A DNA stretch of 42,864 nucleotides from positions 26,710 through 69,573 of the forward strand of contig NZ_VTHJ01000034.1 of assembly GCF_008386495.1 (NCBI RefSeq), given 5' to 3'. Positions within the stretch are counted from its first letter, which is position 1. Each line of letters opens with the position of its first letter. Below, piece after piece: positions 11,231 to 18,634 of the stretch. Below the pieces are notes generated by a model. That model was not told where the DNA came from, did not search any database, and saw nothing but the letters and a program-made list of their open reading frames with translations. Made by a program: the position numbers and the translations under genes. Origin of the DNA: Streptomyces tailanensis. GTDB lineage: Bacteria; Actinomycetota; Actinomycetes; Streptomycetales; Streptomycetaceae.

Positions 11231-11250
11231 CCTTCTACAGATGTAGAAGG
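11231..11250. promoter_or_regulatory. TetR operator 1 (inverted repeat)
   Basis: CCTTCTACA-GA-TGTAGAAGG is a perfect inverted repeat with 9-bp arms and a 2-nt spacer, 34 bp upstream of the monooxygenase ATG. It shares the core TCTACA-N2-TGTAGA with the second site. Confidence 0.8.
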
Positions 11251-11276
11251 AGCGTACTCGGAGATCACTCCGGCTC

Positions 11277-11290
11277 TCTACAGGTGTAGA
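11277..11290. promoter_or_regulatory. TetR operator 2 (inverted repeat)
   Basis: TCTACA-GG-TGTAGA has the same core as operator 1. Its centre is 43 bp away (about four helical turns, same face), and it ends 8 bp before the TetR GTG start, so it should mediate autoregulation. Confidence 0.8.
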
Positions 11291-11298
11291 ACTAGGGG

Positions 11299-11856
11299 GT
11301 GCCCCCCGATCGACGCACTCTCCTCGCCGACGCGGCCGTCACCGTGCTCGCCGAGACCGGGATACGAGGACTGACCCACCGTGCGGTGGACCGCGCGGCG
11401 AATCTGCCGCCCGGCACCACCTCCGCCTACTTCCGCACCCGTCAGGCGCTGCTCACCGCACTGGTCCGGCACTTGGTCGCGCTCGACCAGGGGAAGCTCC
11501 AGGAGATCGGCGAGCGGACACCGGTGCCGCGGGACGCCGAGGAACTGACGGCCGGGCTGGCCGCGTTCGTCGAGCGGCGGATCACCGGAGAAGGCCGACG
11601 ACGCTCCCTCGCGCGCTACGCGTGCGCCATCGAGAGCGTGCACCACCCCGAGCTGCGGGAGATCCTCGTGCCCCGCGAGAACGCGGCGCGACAGGTCGTA
11701 CACGACTTCCTGACCGCGCACGGCCTCATGGATGCCGAGGACCGCACCATTGCCCTGCTGACCTGCGTGGACGGGGTCGTGTTCGACCGTCTGGTGAACG
11801 GGGGCGGCGTGTCGGACCAGGAGATCCACAGACTGGTGACTGCAGCGCTGTCATGA
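11299..11856 (+). CDS. TetR-family regulator of the adjacent monooxygenase
   Basis: This 185-aa protein has an N-terminal HTH covering about residues 8-50 (LLADAAVTVLAETGIRGLTHRAVDRAANLPPGTTSAYFRTRQALL) and a variable C-terminal ligand domain. The GTG at 11299 lies directly after operator 2 with only a GGGGG stretch as possible ribosome-binding site. Divergent orientation and the two operators make repression of the monooxygenase and of itself the simplest reading. The ligand is probably the monooxygenase substrate or a related compound. Confidence 0.88.
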   Translation: MPPDRRTLLADAAVTVLAETGIRGLTHRAVDRAANLPPGTTSAYFRTRQALLTALVRHLVALDQGKLQEIGERTPVPRDAEELTAGLAAFVERRITGEGRRRSLARYACAIESVHHPELREILVPRENAARQVVHDFLTAHGLMDAEDRTIALLTCVDGVVFDRLVNGGGVSDQEIHRLVTAALS

Positions 11857-11860
11857 AGCA

Positions 11861-11885
11861 GTCCCGTACGGCATCCCGTACGGAC
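11861..11885. terminator. Bidirectional hairpin between tetR and MFS gene
   Basis: GT(C)CCGTACGG and CCGTACGGAC fold around a short loop in the 30-bp gap between two convergent genes. The arms are themselves palindromic. There is no T-run. Confidence 0.5.
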
Positions 11886-11886
11886 C

Positions 11887-13170
11887 TCAGTGCGCCGCCA
11901 CCAACCGCCGCTGAGCGCGGGCCGCGTGGGACCCCACCACCGTGATCGCCACGACGCCCGCCACGGCCAGCAGCCCCAGGGCGACCGTCCCGAACCAGCC
12001 CCCGGCATGGAAGGCGATCGCGCCCAGTGTGCTGCCCGCGCTGGAGCCCACGTAGTACGCGGACTGGTAGAGCGCCGACGCCTGGGCGCGGCCCTGCTCG
12101 GCCGTGTGGCTGACGGCCGACGACGCGGCCGCGTGGCCGGCGAAGAACCCGGCGGTGATGAGGACCAGCCCGAGCAGCACCAGGGCGAGGGAGTCGGACA
12201 GGGACACCAGCAGACCGGCGCTCGTCGTGCCGCCCGCGAGATACAGGGCACCGCGCCGCCCCAGACGTCCCACCAGCCTCCCGGCGGTCGACGCCGACGC
12301 CGTACCGACCAGGTACACGAGGAAGACCGAGCCGATGATGCCCTGGGGGAGGGAGAAGGGGGCCTCGGCGAGGCGGTAGCCGATGACGGTGTAGACGGCG
12401 CCGAAGACCGTCATGAAGAGGGCGCCGATGGCGTACAGGCGGCACAGCAGCGGGTTGGCGAGGTGGGCGCGGACCGTGCGGGCGAGCACCGCTGGCCGCA
12501 GCGACCCGGCCACGAAGTGCTTCGGCGCGGGCAGCAGCAGCCGGAAGGCCACCGCGCAGCCCACCGCGAGCAGGCCGAGCACACCGAGCGCGACCCGCCA
12601 GCCCCACTCCTGCGCGACCCAGCCGGTGACGACCCGCCCGCTCATGCCACCGACGCTGTTGCCGGCGACGAAGAGGCCGATCGCGGTGATGAGGGCCTTG
12701 GGGCGGACCTCCTCGGCGAGATAGGCGGTCGCCGACGCCGGAACCCCGGCCAGCGCCGCACCCTGCACCGCCCGCAGCACGACCAGCGCACCCAGCGACG
12801 GCGCGAACGGGATCAGCAGCCCCACCGTGACCGCGACCGCCAGCGACGCCGTCATCAACGTACGCCGCCCGAACCGCTCCGACAGCGCGCTCATCGGCAG
12901 CACGAACAGCGCCAGCGCACCGGTCGCCGCCGACACCGTCCAGCTCGCCGCACTCGCCGTCACCCCGAAGCCGCCCGAGATCAGCGGCAGCAGCGCCTGC
13001 GTGGAGTAGAGAAGGGCGAAGGTCGCGACCCCCGCGAGGAACAGCGCCAGGCTCATCCGGCGGTAGCCGGGACCGCCGGGGGCCACTCGGGAGTCGTAAG
13101 CGTGCGAAGGGTCGGACGTGGCTGATACGGCGCCCACGGTGGTGGACGCCTCGGTACTGGCGGAAGGCAT
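11887..13170 (-). CDS. MFS transporter, drug/metabolite efflux type
   Basis: This 427-aa protein has about twelve membrane segments. The loop 2-3 motif (ALSERFGRRTLM) and the 8-9 equivalent (RLVGRLGRRGAL) are those of major facilitator antiporters; overall it resembles the YnfM/arabinose-efflux group. A 40-residue polar N-terminus precedes helix 1. It is divergent from a LysR regulator, a common arrangement for inducible efflux. The substrate cannot be read from the sequence. ATG 13170 has only a weak ribosome-binding site. Confidence 0.88.
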   Translation of the reverse strand: MPSASTEASTTVGAVSATSDPSHAYDSRVAPGGPGYRRMSLALFLAGVATFALLYSTQALLPLISGGFGVTASAASWTVSAATGALALFVLPMSALSERFGRRTLMTASLAVAVTVGLLIPFAPSLGALVVLRAVQGAALAGVPASATAYLAEEVRPKALITAIGLFVAGNSVGGMSGRVVTGWVAQEWGWRVALGVLGLLAVGCAVAFRLLLPAPKHFVAGSLRPAVLARTVRAHLANPLLCRLYAIGALFMTVFGAVYTVIGYRLAEAPFSLPQGIIGSVFLVYLVGTASASTAGRLVGRLGRRGALYLAGGTTSAGLLVSLSDSLALVLLGLVLITAGFFAGHAAASSAVSHTAEQGRAQASALYQSAYYVGSSAGSTLGAIAFHAGGWFGTVALGLLAVAGVVAITVVGSHAARAQRRLVAAH

Positions 13171-13236
13171 GCCTCGAAACTACGTACGCCGCCGCTCATC
13201 CGTCCAATGCACGGAACGCCCATAATCGTTCCCGTG

Positions 13237-14214
13237 ATGCATCAGCAGAGGTCAGAGCCCCGCCTGTCACCGTCCGGTGACACAGAAGACATCGAGAGCG
13301 TCGAGGACATCGAGGACATCGTCCTGCGGCTCGCCCCCCGCCTCGCCTACTTCGCCGGCGTCGCCCGCACCGAGCACGTCACCCGGGCCGCGCAGGAGAT
13401 GCAGGTCCCGCAGTCGACCCTGTCCCGGGCGATGGTCCGGCTCGAACAGGACCTGGGCGTCGACCTGTTCGCCCGCCGCGGCCGCACGGTCTCCCTCACC
13501 CACGCCGGACGCACCTTCCACGCCTCCGTCGAACGCGCCCTCGCCGAGATCGAACGCGCCGCCGACGAGGTCCGCGCCGACGCCGACCCGGCCACCGGCA
13601 AGGTCGCCTTCGGCTTTCTGCACACCATGGGCGCCGAAACCGTCCCCGGCCTCCTCCAGGCCTTCCGCGCCGAACACCCCCGCGTCCGCTTCAGCCTCGT
13701 CCAGAACTACGGCGAGGCCATGATCGAACGCCTGCGCGCCGGCGAGCTGGACCTCTGCCTCACATCCCCCGTCCCCGACGCCCCCGACCTCGTGGCGCGC
13801 CGCCTCGACGAACAGAAACTCCGCCTGGTCGTCCCCGCCGACCACCGCCTCGCCGCCCGCAAACGCATCCGCCTCGCCGAGGCCGCCGATGAAACCTTCG
13901 TCACCCTCGAACCCGGCTACGGCATGCGCCGCATCACCGACGACCTCTGCAAGGAGGCCGGCTTCAAACCGCGTATCGCCTTCGAGGGAGAGGAGGCGGA
14001 GACCCTACGGGGCCTGGTGGCAGCGGGCTTGGGCGTAGCCCTCCTGCCCCCACCGGCAGTCCCCAGACCGGGAGTGGTGGAACTGACGGTCACGTCCCCA
14101 AGGGCAGCCCGTGAAATCGGAGTCGCGTGGCTGGAGGGCCACCCAGACACACCCCCGGTGGCGGCATTCAAGAAGTTCCTACTGTCGAGAAGGGGCAACT
14201 TGCTCACTAGCTGA
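13237..14214 (+). CDS. LysR-family transcriptional regulator
   Basis: This 325-aa protein has an N-terminal winged HTH (about residues 28-85: YFAGVARTEHVTRAAQEMQVPQSTLSRAMVRLEQDLGVDLFARRGRTVSLTHAG) and a periplasmic-binding-protein-like effector domain. An acidic leader with repeated EDIE precedes the HTH. CATAAT at 13221-13226 is a good -10 box; it puts transcription start at about GTG 13234 or ATG 13237, so the mRNA is probably leaderless. It likely controls the divergent MFS gene across a 63-bp intergenic region. Starts at 13207 or 13234 are alternatives. Confidence 0.9.
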   Translation: MHQQRSEPRLSPSGDTEDIESVEDIEDIVLRLAPRLAYFAGVARTEHVTRAAQEMQVPQSTLSRAMVRLEQDLGVDLFARRGRTVSLTHAGRTFHASVERALAEIERAADEVRADADPATGKVAFGFLHTMGAETVPGLLQAFRAEHPRVRFSLVQNYGEAMIERLRAGELDLCLTSPVPDAPDLVARRLDEQKLRLVVPADHRLAARKRIRLAEAADETFVTLEPGYGMRRITDDLCKEAGFKPRIAFEGEEAETLRGLVAAGLGVALLPPPAVPRPGVVELTVTSPRAAREIGVAWLEGHPDTPPVAAFKKFLLSRRGNLLTS

Positions 14215-14229
14215 GCAGCAGCAAGGTCA

Positions 14230-14276
14230 GGGGCGCGGGGAACTGCGCGACAAGCCCCCACCAACCCGCAGCCGCG
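14230..14276 (-). repeat. Copy of dispersed intergenic repeat
   Basis: Contains GGGGCGCGGGGAACTGCGCG followed by ACAAGCCCCCACCAACCCGC. This is the reverse complement of the core seen at 30739, 32710 and 36029. It lies in the gap between the convergent LysR and hydrolase genes. Confidence 0.7.
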
Positions 14277-14306
14277 CCACAAACCCCACCCACCCCACCC
14301 GAAGTG

Positions 14307-15056
14307 TCACCGCCCAAAGCCGGAGGCAAGAGGCATACGCAACCCCAACGGCGGCGGAGCAGCAAGCGCATCCTCCACCGGCCGAGAAAACGCCCTCCCG
14401 AACAACACCCCCATCACAAAGTCCGAAGCCAGCGCATAAACCTCATCCCGGTACTGCTGCAACCCATGCCGATCCGCATGCACCTCGAACCGGCAGATGT
14501 CAGGATTCGTCTTCTTCGCCCGCTCAGCGAACCGGAACGACAGTTCAGGATCGACCCGCTCGTCATTCGTGCCGTGCACGATCAACACCCGCCGCCCCGA
14601 CAACTGCTTCACCGGTTCAGGCGGCGCAGCCACATCCTCCTCCGGCAGCCAGGGAGCAATCGCCAGCACGGAGTTGACGGCATCGTGCCCACCCGCGTGC
14701 AGCGCGGCCCGCGCCCCCATGTGGAGCCCCACAAGGCACACCGGCACATCCCCGTAGCGCCGTACGACTTCGTCCGCGGCCCACTCCGCATCGCGCGCGA
14801 GCCGCGCCTCCGTGCCGTTCCAGCCCCGGTAGCGGTAGTGCACGACGTGTGTCGCCAGGCCCTCCTCGCGTCCGGCGCGGGCGAGCCGGCGGCCGAGGGC
14901 GTGTACGGAGGCGGTGGCCACCATGGGGGAGGGTCTGCGGGTGGATGCCTCGTCACCGGCCGGGAGGAGCAGGACGACTCCGCCGACGGTGCTCGGCTCC
15001 GGGCCGATCGTCCGCCCAAGTCGGGGCGGGCGGACCGGCATTGCTTGCTGCGCCAT
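14307..15056 (-). CDS. Alpha/beta hydrolase-fold protein with atypical nucleophile
   Basis: This 249-aa alpha/beta hydrolase has the dienelactone-hydrolase layout. The nucleophile elbow reads VGLHMGARAAL, so the expected Ser (or Cys/Asp) at residue 112 is His. The later segments HGTNDERVDP (acid) and HADRHGLQQY (catalytic His) look normal. Either the enzyme uses unusual chemistry or it is a non-enzymatic descendant. ATG 15056 is the first plausible start. It is divergent from adenosine deaminase with a 113-bp promoter region between; the operator at 15142 is nearer to add. Confidence 0.75.
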   Translation of the reverse strand: MAQQAMPVRPPRLGRTIGPEPSTVGGVVLLLPAGDEASTRRPSPMVATASVHALGRRLARAGREEGLATHVVHYRYRGWNGTEARLARDAEWAADEVVRRYGDVPVCLVGLHMGARAALHAGGHDAVNSVLAIAPWLPEEDVAAPPEPVKQLSGRRVLIVHGTNDERVDPELSFRFAERAKKTNPDICRFEVHADRHGLQQYRDEVYALASDFVMGVLFGRAFSRPVEDALAAPPPLGLRMPLASGFGR

Positions 15057-15141
15057 GACAGAACAGTGTCAGAAGAGATGGTGTACACAACCCGTCCTGT
15101 GGGTCACCGTTGGGTATCGACGACATCGCCCGGCAGGCGCT

Positions 15142-15153
15142 CTACGCGCGTAG
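15142..15153. promoter_or_regulatory. Perfect CTACGCGCGTAG operator upstream of adenosine deaminase
   Basis: A perfect palindrome preceded by T, ending 16 bp before the add ATG and touching the probable -10 box (CAGTAT, 15155-15160). Binding here would occlude RNA polymerase. Confidence 0.8.
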
Positions 15154-15169
15154 GCAGTATCGTGCGAAA

Positions 15170-16333
15170 ATGACGAACCAGACTGACCGGACCGGAGGCA
15201 CCCCGGACTCGGACCAGATCCGCCGGGCGCCCAAGGTTCTGCTGCACGACCACCTCGACGGTGGCCTCCGCCCCGGAACCGTCGTCGATCTCGCCCGCGA
15301 CAGCGGGTACTCCCAGCTCCCGGAGACCGACCCCGACCGGCTCGGCGTCTGGTTCCGCGAGGCCGCCGACTCCGGGTCCCTGGAGCGGTATCTGGAGACC
15401 TTCTCCCACACCGTCGGCGTGATGCAGACCCGCGACGCGCTCTTCCGCGTCGCCGCCGAGTGCGCCGAGGACCTCGCCGCCGACGGGGTCGTCTACGCCG
15501 AGGTGCGCTACGCCCCCGAACAGCACCTCGACGGCGGGCTCAGCCTCGAAGAGGTCGTCGAGGTCGTCAACGAGGGTTTCCGGGAGGGCGAGCGGCGCGC
15601 CAGGGGGGCCGGCCACCGCATCCGCGTCGGCGCCCTGCTCACCGCCATGCGGCACGCGGCCCGCGCCCTGGAGATCGCCGAACTCGCCAATCGCTACCGC
15701 GACCTCGGCGTCGTCGGATTCGACATCGCCGGAGCCGAGGCCGGCTACCCGCCCACCCGGCACCTCGACGCCTTCGAGTACCTCAAGCGCGAGAACAACC
15801 ACTTCACCATCCACGCCGGTGAGGCCTTCGGACTCCCCTCCATCTGGCAGGCGTTGCAGTGGTGCGGCGCCGACCGGCTCGGCCACGGCGTCCGCATCAT
15901 CGACGACATCCAGGTCCACGAGGACGGCTCCGTGAAGCTCGGCCGCCTCGCCTCCTACGTCCGCGACAAGCGCATCCCATTGGAGCTGTGCCCCAGCTCC
16001 AACCTCCAGACCGGCGCCGCCCGTTCGTACGCCGAGCACCCCATCGGGCTGCTGCGGCGACTGCACTTCCGGGCCACCGTGAACACCGACAACCGGCTGA
16101 TGTCCCACACCGGCATGAGCCGCGAGTTCGAGCATCTGGTCGAGGCTTTCGGCTACACGCTCGACGACATCCAGTGGTTCTCGGTCAATGCCATGAAGTC
16201 GGCATTCATTCCTTTCGATGAACGACTGGCCATGATCAATGATGTGATCAAGCCCGGATACGCCGAGCTGAAATCCGAATGGCTGTTCAGTCAGGCGGCG
16301 TCCACCAGCGGCTCTGTCGGCGAAGAGAGCTGA
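15170..16333 (+). CDS. add: Adenosine deaminase
   Basis: This 387-aa metal-dependent enzyme converts (deoxy)adenosine to (deoxy)inosine for the purine nucleoside phosphorylase. The zinc-binding HxH is at His26 and His28 (LLHDHLDGG), HAGE is at His215-Glu218, LGHGV follows, and NTDN has the ligand Asp307; the second Asp of the usual NTDD is Asn here, which I believe is common in actinobacterial homologues. The ATG at 15170 has no Shine-Dalgarno and lies 10 nt after a -10-like CAGTAT, so the message is leaderless or nearly so. A GGAAACGG/CCGTTTTCC hairpin follows the stop (about 16348-16382). Confidence 0.95.
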   Translation: MTNQTDRTGGTPDSDQIRRAPKVLLHDHLDGGLRPGTVVDLARDSGYSQLPETDPDRLGVWFREAADSGSLERYLETFSHTVGVMQTRDALFRVAAECAEDLAADGVVYAEVRYAPEQHLDGGLSLEEVVEVVNEGFREGERRARGAGHRIRVGALLTAMRHAARALEIAELANRYRDLGVVGFDIAGAEAGYPPTRHLDAFEYLKRENNHFTIHAGEAFGLPSIWQALQWCGADRLGHGVRIIDDIQVHEDGSVKLGRLASYVRDKRIPLELCPSSNLQTGAARSYAEHPIGLLRRLHFRATVNTDNRLMSHTGMSREFEHLVEAFGYTLDDIQWFSVNAMKSAFIPFDERLAMINDVIKPGYAELKSEWLFSQAASTSGSVGEES

Positions 16334-16466
16334 ACCAGGCTTTCGGGAAACGGTCATGTCAACGGCGACGCGGCCGTTTTCCGATGTTTGCCTCCGGCGG
16401 GACTTCGGTGTTTACGTTTCAGGCACCGCTCACCACCCGTCAAACGCATTCAAGGACGCATTCAAC

Positions 16467-16832
16467 ATGAAGCAGTCTGCTGCCAAGACCCTCGGTGTCG
16501 CCGCTCTCGGTGTCGCCTTCGCCGCTGCGGGCGCGGGCGCCGCGAACGCCGCCCCGGGCGTGCCGGGCGCCCCCGACCCCTCCCAGGCCCTGGGCACCGT
16601 CTCGCAGGCGCTGCCCTTGGACAACGTCTCTCAGACGCTGCCGGGTGCCACCGGGACCGTCGACCAGGGGCAGCGGGCGCTCGGTGCCGGTCTTGAGGCC
16701 GCGCACCCCGCCGTCGCCGAGGGCCCGGCCGCCCCCGTCGGCGGACTGCTCGGCGGCATCCCCGTCGGCCAGACCCTCCCCACCGAAGGCCTCGGCGCGA
16801 ACGGCCTGCCCCTCGGCGGCCCCACCGCCTGA
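16467..16832 (+). CDS. Small secreted Ala/Pro/Gly-rich protein
   Basis: This 121-aa protein has a Sec signal peptide ending at about ANAA (residue 28), followed by a low-complexity mature region with repeated ALP/TLP-type segments (SQALPLDNVSQTLPGATG) and GLLGGIPVG. No catalytic motif is visible. Similar Streptomyces proteins are often labelled ATP-binding, but no P-loop is present, so I do not use that label. AAGGA lies 10 nt before ATG 16467. The function is unknown; it may be cell-wall or hydrophobic-surface associated. Confidence 0.8.
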   Translation: MKQSAAKTLGVAALGVAFAAAGAGAANAAPGVPGAPDPSQALGTVSQALPLDNVSQTLPGATGTVDQGQRALGAGLEAAHPAVAEGPAAPVGGLLGGIPVGQTLPTEGLGANGLPLGGPTA

Positions 16833-16848
16833 GGTTCGTACGGACAGA

Positions 16849-16881
16849 GATGGGGCGCACCCCTCAAGGGTGCGCCCCATC
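16849..16881. terminator. Bidirectional terminator hairpin
   Basis: GATGGGGCGCACCC and GGGTGCGCCCCATC form a perfect 14-bp stem with a 5-nt loop, between the convergent secreted-protein and pspC genes. Confidence 0.75.
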
Positions 16882-16908
16882 GGCGTACGCGTCAGTCGTC
16901 GCTGCGCG

Positions 16909-17109
16909 TCACCATGCCGTGCGGGCCTTGTCCTCCGAGGGGAGCAGGATCCACAGGGCTATGTACAGCAGGAACTGCGGGCCCGGAAGCAGACACGACA
17001 GCACGAAGATCACGCGCATCGTGGTGGCGGAGGTGCCGAAGCGCCGTGCCAGCGCTGCGCACACTCCGCCGATCATCCGGCCTTCCGCAGGGCGGGCAAG
17101 GCGGCTCAT
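16909..17109 (-). CDS. PspC-domain membrane protein
   Basis: This 66-aa protein consists almost entirely of a PspC domain: LARPAEGRMIGGVCAALARRFGTSATTMRVIFVLSCLLPGPQFLLYIALWILLPSED. One to two membrane helices are followed by a short basic tail. ATG 17109 has AAGGAG at good spacing. PspC domains act in envelope-stress responses; no PspA is adjacent. Confidence 0.9.
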   Translation of the reverse strand: MSRLARPAEGRMIGGVCAALARRFGTSATTMRVIFVLSCLLPGPQFLLYIALWILLPSEDKARTAW

Positions 17110-17261
17110 GAGGGCTCCTTCGTCGGCGTAGGTCGTCGAGGTCGTCGACCACGGGACGATCCGCGGTCGACGGTGGGGCGGGCGGGGCAGGCCTCCTCTC
17201 GGCTGCCGCGCTCTTTTCCACACCTTCGACGCTACGGTGACGAAGCGGACGAAGCGTCCCT

Positions 17262-17822
17262 CTACGGAGCCATTCCGACCCTGGGAATCGTCGGGGTCCG
17301 ACCCTGAGAGGTCTCCGAGGTCTCCTCCCGGCGGAGGCCCGCCCGGACCAGGCACTCGGCTCGGCGGCGGAGCGAGGCCCTGACGACGGGCACGACCGCG
17401 AGGTGGGCGAGGCCCACGCCGACCGTGTTCAGCAGGATCGAGTCGATGTCGACCACCTGACCGGGCACCCCGGTCTGCAACAGCTCGATGGCCAGCGACA
17501 GCAGCGCCCCGGCCGCGACCGCCCGGGCCAGCGACGCGATGGACGAGACCGCCAGTCTGCCGTGCGCCATCGGCAACAGCACACCCAGCGGCGCCAGCAG
17601 CGCGAGCCCCTCACCGATCCGCAGCGCCGCCTCCGGCCATCCCAGGGCCAGATCCCCTCTGATCCCCGCGAACGGCCGCAGGTTCGCGGCACTCACCCAG
17701 GTGACGTCCAGCGGACGCAGCGTGATCCAGGCAACGAGCACGAGATGTGCGACGAGGAGGACACCCCCCGCCGCACGAACACGGACCCCGGCGCTACCGC
17801 CGTACGTACCTAGACGCTGCAC
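17262..17822 (-). CDS. VanZ-like membrane protein
   Basis: This 186-aa protein has the VanZ-family pattern: an N-terminal helix followed by WITLRPLDVTWVSAANLRPF, an internal hydrophobic pair, then SLAIELLQTGVPGQVVDIDSILLNTVGVGLAHL. Four membrane segments are expected. VanZ proteins can confer low-level teicoplanin resistance, but most family members have no known role. GTG 17822 is preferred; a TTG at 17831 has a better-placed G-rich ribosome-binding site. A block of tandem repeats lies upstream (17871-17960). Confidence 0.8.
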   Translation of the reverse strand: MQRLGTYGGSAGVRVRAAGGVLLVAHLVLVAWITLRPLDVTWVSAANLRPFAGIRGDLALGWPEAALRIGEGLALLAPLGVLLPMAHGRLAVSSIASLARAVAAGALLSLAIELLQTGVPGQVVDIDSILLNTVGVGLAHLAVVPVVRASLRRRAECLVRAGLRREETSETSQGRTPTIPRVGMAP

Positions 17823-17870
17823 GCCCCCCAAGACGCGCCCCCCGGCACGATCGGTTCCGCCGGTTTGTCC

Positions 17871-17960
17871 GGGGACGGTAACGACCGGGACCGTAAACGA
17901 CCGGGACCGTAACTAGCGGACCCTAACGAGCGGGCCGTAGCGACCGGGACCGTAACGACC
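17871..17960. repeat. Six tandem imperfect copies of a 14-16 bp unit
   Basis: The units resemble GGGACCGTAACGACC and begin near 17871, 17887, 17903, 17918, 17932 and 17946. They fill the gap between the lipoprotein stop and the VanZ start. Each carries GTAAC or a near variant. There is no unique spacer between the units. Confidence 0.8.
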
Positions 17961-17992
17961 GCTCGGGAAAGCGCGCGGCCCCGGTGCCCGGC

Positions 17993-18634
17993 TCAGGAAA
18001 CCGCGACCTCCGTCGACGGCGGTGTGCCCGAGCCCGGGTTCGACTGGACCTCCGGGGTGCAGTCGTAGCGGCGCAGGGTGTCGGCGCTGGTGCTGCCGAG
18101 GACGACCGAGCCGTTGTCACCGGCGGCCGCGGAGTCGGCGAAGGTGCAGACGATCTGGGCGAGGGCGTACCGGGGCAGGGCGTCCGGGGGCGTGGAGAGG
18201 CGGAGGGTGTCGGCGGGGTCGGCGGGGCGGGGGCCGGTCACCGTGAGGCCGGTCGGGACGGCGGTCCGGTAGCCGGCCTCGTCCTCGACGCCGGAGGGGT
18301 TCCCGGCCAGGGCGTTCAGCAGGCCCTGGGCGACCACGACCCGCCGCCGCGTCTCGTCGGCGCCCTCGGTGACCTGCACCGAGCGATTGACCCGCACGAG
18401 CGCCCCGGAGCAGAGCAGGAACACCTCGACGGGCATGCCGGAGGGCGTGACCTGCGTCGGGACGTCCGTCACCGACAGCTCGCAGGGCACCATCGAGGGC
18501 GCCGGACCGAAGTCCGTCGGCACCTGTGTGGCCCGGATGCCGCAGCCCGCGAGCAGCCCCGCGAGGACGCCGACCGCGCCCAGGACCCGTAGGTCTCGTG
18601 CGCGTACGCCGCGTATCGTCACTGCCCGTCTCAC
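17993..18634 (-). CDS. Lipoprotein of the afsQ operon (GerMN-like, uncertain)
   Basis: This 213-aa protein has a lipobox LAGC with Cys31, followed by a sensor-like extracytoplasmic part. The pattern EVFLLCSGALVRVNRSV...VVVAQGLLNALAGNPS is reminiscent of GerMN domains, but this is not certain. Its GTG start overlaps the afsQ2 stop (GTGA), so it is the third gene of the two-component operon and may help the kinase sense the envelope or a ligand. It ends just before the tandem-repeat block. Confidence 0.8.
   Translation of the reverse strand: MRRAVTIRGVRARDLRVLGAVGVLAGLLAGCGIRATQVPTDFGPAPSMVPCELSVTDVPTQVTPSGMPVEVFLLCSGALVRVNRSVQVTEGADETRRRVVVAQGLLNALAGNPSGVEDEAGYRTAVPTGLTVTGPRPADPADTLRLSTPPDALPRYALAQIVCTFADSAAAGDNGSVVLGSTSADTLRRYDCTPEVQSNPGSGTPPSTEVAVS

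Noticed and set aside
11231..11290. TCTACA-N2-TGTAGA sites as members of the nucleoside operator family (both begin CTAC and end GTAG)
   Set aside because: The centre differs (AGAT or AGGT instead of GCGC), and they are tied to the TetR/monooxygenase pair rather than nucleoside genes.
16467..16832. ATP-binding protein label for the small secreted protein
   Set aside because: No Walker motif is present; it has a signal peptide and low-complexity mature sequence.
17871..17960. Tandem units considered as a CRISPR array
   Set aside because: The repeats are 14-16 bp, imperfect and directly adjacent without unique spacers, and there are no cas genes.
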